Assembly (NCBI GenBank): GCA_003647715.1
Contig: QMNJ01000038.1
Location: forward strand, 1 to 11,064
Source: Candidatus Coatesiibacteriota bacterium
GTDB taxonomy: Bacteria; RBG-13-66-14; B26-G2
Length of the DNA: 11,064 bases
Direction: 5' to 3'
Part shown: positions 7,251 through 11,064 of the stretch, piece after piece
Position numbering within the stretch: position 1 is the stretch's first letter
Layout of the letters: each line of letters opens with the position of its first letter
The notes under the pieces: generated by a model
Seen by the model: only the letters and a program-made list of their open reading frames with translations
Database searches by the model: none
Told to the model about the DNA's origin: nothing
Translations under genes and position numbers: made by a program

Positions 7251-8249
7251 ATGAAAGCATTTGTTCTTGAGGAATTCGGGCTTGCGGAGGATAGACCGCT
7301 TACTTTCACTGATGTTGAAATACCATCGGTTGGTGATGGCAAGGTGCTCATAAAGGTCTCTGCCTGCGGGGTGTGCCATACCGACCTGCATACCATTGAG
7401 GGTGAGATAAGACCACAATTGCCCATAATCCCCGGTCACGAGATAGTCGGTGAGGTCGTGGAGGTAGGCAAGGGTGTGAAGGGTATCAAGACGGGGGACA
7501 GGTTGGGCTCTGCCTGGCTTGGCTTAACAGACGGTGATTGCAGATATTGCAGAAAGGGTCTTGAGAACCTCTGCGAGAATGCAAGATTCACGGGTTTTGA
7601 CCTGAATGGTGGTTATGCAGAATACACTTCACTCTATGCTGATTATCTTTATCATCTCCCAGATAATGTAACCGACCTCAATGCTGCACCTCTTCTCTGT
7701 GCTGGTATAATCGGCTACAGGTCAATTAAACTTGCAGATGTTAAGCCGAAAACCGTCGTCACCATCTTTGGCTTTGGTGCGTCCGCCCATATTGCCATAC
7801 AGATACTCGTCCACTGGGGGTGTGATGTGTTTGTATTCTCAAGGACACCAGAGCACCGAGCGCACGCTCTTGAACTTGGTGCTAAGTGGGCTGGAGAGGC
7901 AGATGAGGAGCCACCTGAACTTTCTGACTCAGCTATAATATTTGCTCCAGCCGGTCATCTGGTAAGGAGGGGATTAGAGATATTGAACAGGGGTGGAACT
8001 CTCTCACTTGCTGGAATATATATGACACCAATACCTGAGCTTGAGTATGAGAAACACCTTTATTACGAGAAGACAGTAAGAAGCGTGACCGCAGCCACCA
8101 GAGAGGATGGTAGGGAGTTAATGAAGCTTGCAGAAGAGATACCCATAGAGACCGATATTGAGGTATATGATTTTAGGGAAGCACCTGATGTTCTAATAAA
8201 GATGAAGAGAAGCGAGATAAAGGGGGCGGGGGTTCTAAGAATTTCCTGA
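7251..8249 (+). CDS. Zinc-dependent alcohol dehydrogenase (medium-chain family, CAD2/AdhA-like)
   Basis: A cytoplasmic NAD(P)-dependent oxidoreductase that interconverts primary alcohols and aldehydes. The 332-residue length is normal. The N-terminal GroES-like domain holds the catalytic zinc ligands C42 (CGVCHTD), H63 with E64 (GHE), and C150 in LLCAG. The Rossmann domain has GFGASAH at 174-180 as its nucleotide loop. The GFGASAHIAIQ, FAPAG (231-235), AGIYMTPIPE (254-263) and ATREDGRE (282-289) blocks mark the CAD2-like subgroup rather than yeast-type enzymes. The structural zinc lobe has three cysteines (C97, C100, C108); the usual first cysteine position is D94 (TDGDCRYC). A comparable acidic replacement is known in Sulfolobus solfataricus alcohol dehydrogenase, so a metal may still bind. 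It diverges from the acetyltransferase gene; no strong promoter could be assigned in the AT-rich gap. Substrate is unknown. Confidence 0.93.
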   Translation: MKAFVLEEFGLAEDRPLTFTDVEIPSVGDGKVLIKVSACGVCHTDLHTIEGEIRPQLPIIPGHEIVGEVVEVGKGVKGIKTGDRLGSAWLGLTDGDCRYCRKGLENLCENARFTGFDLNGGYAEYTSLYADYLYHLPDNVTDLNAAPLLCAGIIGYRSIKLADVKPKTVVTIFGFGASAHIAIQILVHWGCDVFVFSRTPEHRAHALELGAKWAGEADEEPPELSDSAIIFAPAGHLVRRGLEILNRGGTLSLAGIYMTPIPELEYEKHLYYEKTVRSVTAATREDGRELMKLAEEIPIETDIEVYDFREAPDVLIKMKRSEIKGAGVLRIS

Positions 8250-8795
8250 AAGTAATTGTTTGTTTCAGATTGGTATCTTTCTTACTCTTTATCTGGAATA
8301 AACCTGACAAAACACAATACATCAGTATGATATTGACTTCAATATGCATTGTGGTGGTAAGTTATGGGACACAGGATGTTAGTAAGGGTTCAATGCCCGG
8401 TCTGACCACATCGTCTGTCAACCTGCTTTCCGGGTTCTGAATGTATAGTGTGACTGCGTCTGAGGACGGTGATACGCTTCTATCTTACAAACCTTCATCA
8501 ATAATTTAGGTGACAATATGTTTATATGTGTGTTCTTTATGTCATATCGGCGGAATTGATATTGTGTACCTGGATAGGTGGTAATTGTTAATCTGGTATT
8601 TTCACATGCGATAAATCTCATACAGCGAGTTATCTGGAGCATACTGGGTTATATCTCAATGCTCCCAATTGGAGTGGCTACAATATGTAATTATTAATTT
8701 ACTCGTGTTCTTTGATGTGAAGTAGTGTAAATGAGATAGAATGTTTAATTTTATTGGTATTTTATGTGATATAATGTGTATAGTAATATGTTCAT
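8250..8795. other. Long gap without a convincing gene; possible decayed coding sequence
   Basis: No reading frame here has both a credible start and family-like content. On the plus strand one frame is open from the end of the dehydrogenase to a TGA at 8438-8440. The same frame then continues with only a TAG at 8507 and a TAA at 8582. A second frame is open from 8592 to a TAA at 8688 and its translation ends with a protein-like LNAPNWSGYNM. This pattern would suit an old gene broken by stops and at least one frameshift, but no family is recognisable and chance is not excluded. The last 30 or so bases contain the promoter and leader of the downstream lipoprotein gene. I see no RNA gene or mobile-element ends. 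Confidence 0.3.
8767..8775 (+). promoter_or_regulatory. Extended -10 promoter of the lipoprotein gene
   Basis: TGATATAAT combines a perfect TATAAT (8770-8775) with an upstream TG (8767-8768), the extended -10 form. No good -35 box sits at the standard distance, which such promoters can tolerate. The start point would be near 8782, leaving a leader of about 32 bases. Confidence 0.45.
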
Positions 8796-8802
8796 TTGGA
8801 TG

Positions 8803-8807
8803 GGAGG
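8803..8807 (+). promoter_or_regulatory. Shine-Dalgarno GGAGG that fixes the lipoprotein start
   Basis: GGAGG lies six bases before ATG 8814 and nine before ATG 8817. An in-frame TTG at 8796 lies upstream of this site and would put the site inside the gene, so it is rejected. The choice between the two adjacent ATGs is open. Confidence 0.7.
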
Positions 8808-8813
8808 TTAGTT

Positions 8814-9386
8814 ATGATGAGGAAAGTATATATAATTACTTTTATGTTGGTAATTGGTTTATTTCTTGTATCATGTGAAACTGAGGTTGAGAATCATGCT
8901 GGCACAAGGGATTACTATCCAAACGCTGACCAAAGCGAATGGATTTACAAAGATGTTATTAGCGAAAATGAGTATACATACAGGCTTAATGGGACGGCTC
9001 AGCATAGCCAGGCAGGTGAGGTGCAGGTGCTTGAAATAACCTATTCAGGTAATACATCAAAGATGTATGTATTGGTCACTGATGAGATGGCAGTATTATA
9101 TTATGACCTTACCTCGGATGCAAGGTATGAATTACTACATTTTCCCATCAATGTTGGAGACACCTGGAATTGGGTTTGTGGAACTGTTGAATATTCAGCA
9201 GTTGTTCAGGGAAGAGAGGAAGTGAACACAGAGGCGGGTGATTTCGCAGATTGCTTTAAGGTTCAATATTCCTGTGCGGGCTCTCCAGTCGACACAATGT
9301 GGTATGCTAATGGTGTTGGTATGGTCAGGGAAGCATTTGGTAATGACTATGACTTGAAACTCAAATCATATAATTTTCCACCTTAA
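8814..9386 (+). CDS. Small lipoprotein of unknown function
   Basis: From ATG 8814 the protein has 190 residues. It begins with a lipoprotein signal peptide: R3-K4, a hydrophobic core about 5-19, and the lipobox LVSC with the lipidated cysteine at C21. The mature part looks like a single compact beta-rich domain. It opens with DYYPNADQSEWIYKD (33-47), resembling the 'DYYPL..GN.W.Y' opening of many exported bacterial proteins. It continues with FPINVGDTW (110-118), a TEAGDFADCFKV strand (139-150), and closes with WYANGVGMVRE (163-173). That pattern, a threshold-like start, 'VGDTW' and 'WYA.GVG.V', recurs in uncharacterised surface proteins of environmental bacteria; I cannot attach a function. 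C122, C147 and C154 remain in the mature chain. It has its own promoter and ribosome binding site and converges on the terminase gene, sharing a hairpin. Confidence 0.85.
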   Translation: MMRKVYIITFMLVIGLFLVSCETEVENHAGTRDYYPNADQSEWIYKDVISENEYTYRLNGTAQHSQAGEVQVLEITYSGNTSKMYVLVTDEMAVLYYDLTSDARYELLHFPINVGDTWNWVCGTVEYSAVVQGREEVNTEAGDFADCFKVQYSCAGSPVDTMWYANGVGMVREAFGNDYDLKLKSYNFPP

Positions 9387-9408
9387 GTTAAACATCCCTG
9401 CCAGTTAA

Positions 9409-9429
9409 GCCCCTTTAAGCATAAGGGGC
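9409..9429. terminator. Hairpin between convergent genes, possible bidirectional terminator
   Basis: GCCCCTT (9409-9415) pairs with AAGGGGC (9423-9429) around a 7-base loop, 22 bases after the lipoprotein stop and 13 beyond the terminase stop. Neither side has a long T run, so it is weak as an intrinsic terminator, but its position between convergent genes supports that role. Confidence 0.5.
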
Positions 9430-9442
9430 ACTTCTATATCGT

Positions 9443-10948
9443 TTACCTGATAAACTTCCTCTTTATAATTGCCGTCTTCCTGGCTCGTGATGAGATGGGT
9501 GATGTCTTTATTGCTGTGATAAGATAATTGAATGCCATTGCAAAGTGATTCTCTACACCCCTTCTATATACCAGTCGCTCATCCCCCCTGGTTGATACTA
9601 CCTTCTCCTTGACCAGATTCAGTAAGTGTTTGATAGCCAACTCAACCTCCCTGCACCTTGCTGGTAGCACTATCTTCTTCTCCTTTATCATCCATACCAG
9701 CTCATCTAAACTCTCTGTTCTGTCTATCTTGACCACCTCCACGCTTTCTCCCGTTTTACCTTCATATCCCCTCTCAAATGCTCCTTCCCTGAAGTAGGCA
9801 AGCTTCACTCTCCCCGGAAATGCCTGTGCGAATCTCTTGGCGAAGTATTTATACGGCAGGGCATCAATAACGCAGTTGACTATCCCGAAGGCATCAATCG
9901 TCTCGTTTAGTGTCTCCCAGTCCAGTGCCTCTATCAACCTCACAACTTTGACAATACCATTTTCTCTTGTTCCTACTGCTATATGCAATACCTCACCAAC
10001 ATCCACACCCATATACAAGCCCTCTCCACCCTCCCACATCTCCTCACCACTTATGCAACTCTCTATGTTCTCCTGGCTCAGGGGTCTGAGTTCGCCGGAG
10101 TAGGGGAGACCAAGTATTGAATTGTAGAATCGCATCTTCTCTGTGTCTGTCCTTGATTTTTTGAACAGGTCGTATATCTCATCAAGCGTTTTAATACCTG
10201 TAATCAGATGAGAGATATGCCAGCCCGCCGTCTTGCTACTTCTGGTTGGAAGCCACTCTCCAGAACTCAGATTGAGAGGGCTTTTACATCGTGGACAGCA
10301 TAGTTGAGCGCATTCATTGGTCACTAATACACAGTCCGGGAATGCCTCCTCCAATGGGTCTGACCATCCACAGTTGTCGCATCTGATAATGTAGAATCTG
10401 CTGTCAGAGGCGGAGAACGACCTGTCAATGCCAGTTCCGGGAATTGATGGCGTGGAGAGCTCAGATATGAGACCTAACCTGGAGTGCAGTATTCTGTCCT
10501 TTGCGTATTCAATCTTATCTGCTGGTGCGACATCAAGTTCGTCTAATATCACATAATCAGCATCAACGCTTCTGGTCTTCGCCCTGCCTAGCAGACCTCG
10601 TAGATATATGGTGGAGTCGCCTATCTTCTTTAAGTGAACCTTATCCACCTTCTTGCTCTTTGATTTGAGATAAGGGGACTCGTCAATTATCGTCTGTAAT
10701 CTATCCTGTGAGAAGTCGCTTACATCGCTATCTGTGGGAAAGTAGTATATAACCTTAATTGAGTTCTTATCCGCCAACCATAATGCCTTTATGATGTGAT
10801 AGGTAGTTATGCCAACCTGTGCCGCCTTCCTATAAACCTCGTGATTGTGTTGCTGAGTGTATATATCTCTCAGATAGGGGTGATTTGCAAGGGTGAACCG
10901 CTCCCCCCGCAGGTAGATATTCTTCCTCGCCCAGGTTAAGAGTTTCAT
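9443..10948 (-). CDS. Phage terminase large subunit, GpA-like
   Basis: This is the motor-nuclease that cuts and packages phage DNA into a prohead, usually with a small subunit. The 501-residue chain shows the GpA order. An N-terminal ATPase has a deviant Walker A, K41-AAQVGITT, with the lysine at the front as in lambda gpA. Its Walker B is VILDEL (133-138, D136 E137), and the coupling-type STP is at 165-167. A zinc ribbon follows (C190, C193, C218, C221). The C-terminal nuclease domain starts at about 305 with acidic residues D316 (MGVDVG) and D362 (CVIDALPY). The third acidic position, usually HxxDA near the end, reads HFAMA (468-472), so the aspartate is replaced by methionine. The frame is intact. 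No small terminase, portal or capsid gene is visible, though the right flank is cut off. It may be the edge of a prophage, a remnant, or a domesticated copy. The RBS is weak (GAGA before ATG 10948). Confidence 0.85.
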   Translation of the reverse strand: MKLLTWARKNIYLRGERFTLANHPYLRDIYTQQHNHEVYRKAAQVGITTYHIIKALWLADKNSIKVIYYFPTDSDVSDFSQDRLQTIIDESPYLKSKSKKVDKVHLKKIGDSTIYLRGLLGRAKTRSVDADYVILDELDVAPADKIEYAKDRILHSRLGLISELSTPSIPGTGIDRSFSASDSRFYIIRCDNCGWSDPLEEAFPDCVLVTNECAQLCCPRCKSPLNLSSGEWLPTRSSKTAGWHISHLITGIKTLDEIYDLFKKSRTDTEKMRFYNSILGLPYSGELRPLSQENIESCISGEEMWEGGEGLYMGVDVGEVLHIAVGTRENGIVKVVRLIEALDWETLNETIDAFGIVNCVIDALPYKYFAKRFAQAFPGRVKLAYFREGAFERGYEGKTGESVEVVKIDRTESLDELVWMIKEKKIVLPARCREVELAIKHLLNLVKEKVVSTRGDERLVYRRGVENHFAMAFNYLITAIKTSPISSRARKTAIIKRKFIR

Positions 10949-10990
10949 ATCTGTCTCTTTGTAAAATAGAGATTATAGGGTGTAGCAAAT

Positions 10991-11019
10991 ATTATAACAT
11001 AGTAATAACTATTAGTAAA
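10991..11019 (-). promoter_or_regulatory. Promoter upstream of the terminase gene
   Basis: On the minus strand TTTACT (11019-11014), a 17 bp spacer and a perfect TATAAT (10996-10991) form a sound sigma70-type promoter. The start point near 10984 gives a leader of about 36 bases. A second TATAAT at 10977-10972 could give a shorter transcript but lacks a good -35 box. Confidence 0.5.
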
Positions 11020-11064
11020 TATCATTGGATTATACATTGTTTATAATGTTGCCCTGTGATGAAA

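Noticed and set aside
8246..8268. A 6 bp stem (CTGAAA/TTTCAG) at the end of the dehydrogenase gene
   Set aside because: The stem overlaps the stop codon, is AT-rich with an 11-base loop, and lacks a following T run, so I do not call it a terminator.
8418..8642. A 74-codon minus-strand frame in the long gap
   Set aside because: No ribosome binding site, no recognisable domain and a composition unlike the real proteins here; the plus strand gives equally open frames, so chance is the simpler reading.
11034..11049. Inverted repeat ACATT...AATGT in the AT-rich right end, considered as an operator or attachment site
   Set aside because: Five-base arms in sequence this AT-rich are expected by chance and no second copy is visible in the window.
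1..11064. CRISPR arrays, tRNA or rRNA genes and insertion-sequence ends
   Set aside because: I saw no regularly spaced repeats, cloverleaf-like segments, transposase motifs or matching terminal inverted repeats.

Overview
The window looks like a bacterial chromosome segment, moderately AT-rich, using many ATA, AGA and AGG codons. The organism is probably from an uncultivated or deep-branching Gram-negative-type lineage. Three things point there: a lipoprotein with a lipobox, an exported peptidase ending in a type IX-secretion-style C-terminal domain (typical of the FCB group and of candidate phyla such as WOR-3 or Cloacimonadota), and a relative of cyclic 2,3-diphosphoglycerate synthetase, a family best known from thermophiles. 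This placement is inference; there is no rRNA or marker gene for a firm assignment.

Layout. Positions 1-1775 (minus) hold a membrane GT-C type glycosyltransferase with a C-terminal TPR tail, running off the left edge. Divergent from it, on plus, is a two-gene operon: surE (1917-2720) and an exported M14 zinc carboxypeptidase (2734-4563), closed by a strong hairpin terminator. The two divergent promoters sit so close to their start codons that both mRNAs would be leaderless or nearly so. Convergent with the peptidase is a 462-residue protein (4683-6071, minus) resembling cyclic 2,3-diphosphoglycerate synthetase, but with its P-loop destroyed. Upstream of it lies a 76-codon remnant of what looks like a SAM-methyltransferase C-terminus (6186-6416, minus). 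Next is an AT-rich GNAT acetyltransferase gene (6437-7066, minus). A zinc alcohol dehydrogenase (7251-8249, plus) diverges from it.

Positions 8250-8795 hold no convincing gene, although broken reading frames suggest decayed coding sequence. A small lipoprotein gene (8814-9386, plus) follows. It converges across a shared hairpin on a phage-type terminase large subunit of the GpA kind (9443-10948, minus), with no other phage gene in view.

The genes do not form one pathway. Only surE and the peptidase are clearly co-transcribed. The middle (about 6190-7250) and the right third look like accessory sequence with signs of gene loss: a methyltransferase stump, a decayed stretch and a solitary terminase. 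The most unusual item is the cyclic-diphosphoglycerate-synthetase-like protein, whose Walker A lysine and threonine are gone while the rest of the fold's landmarks remain.
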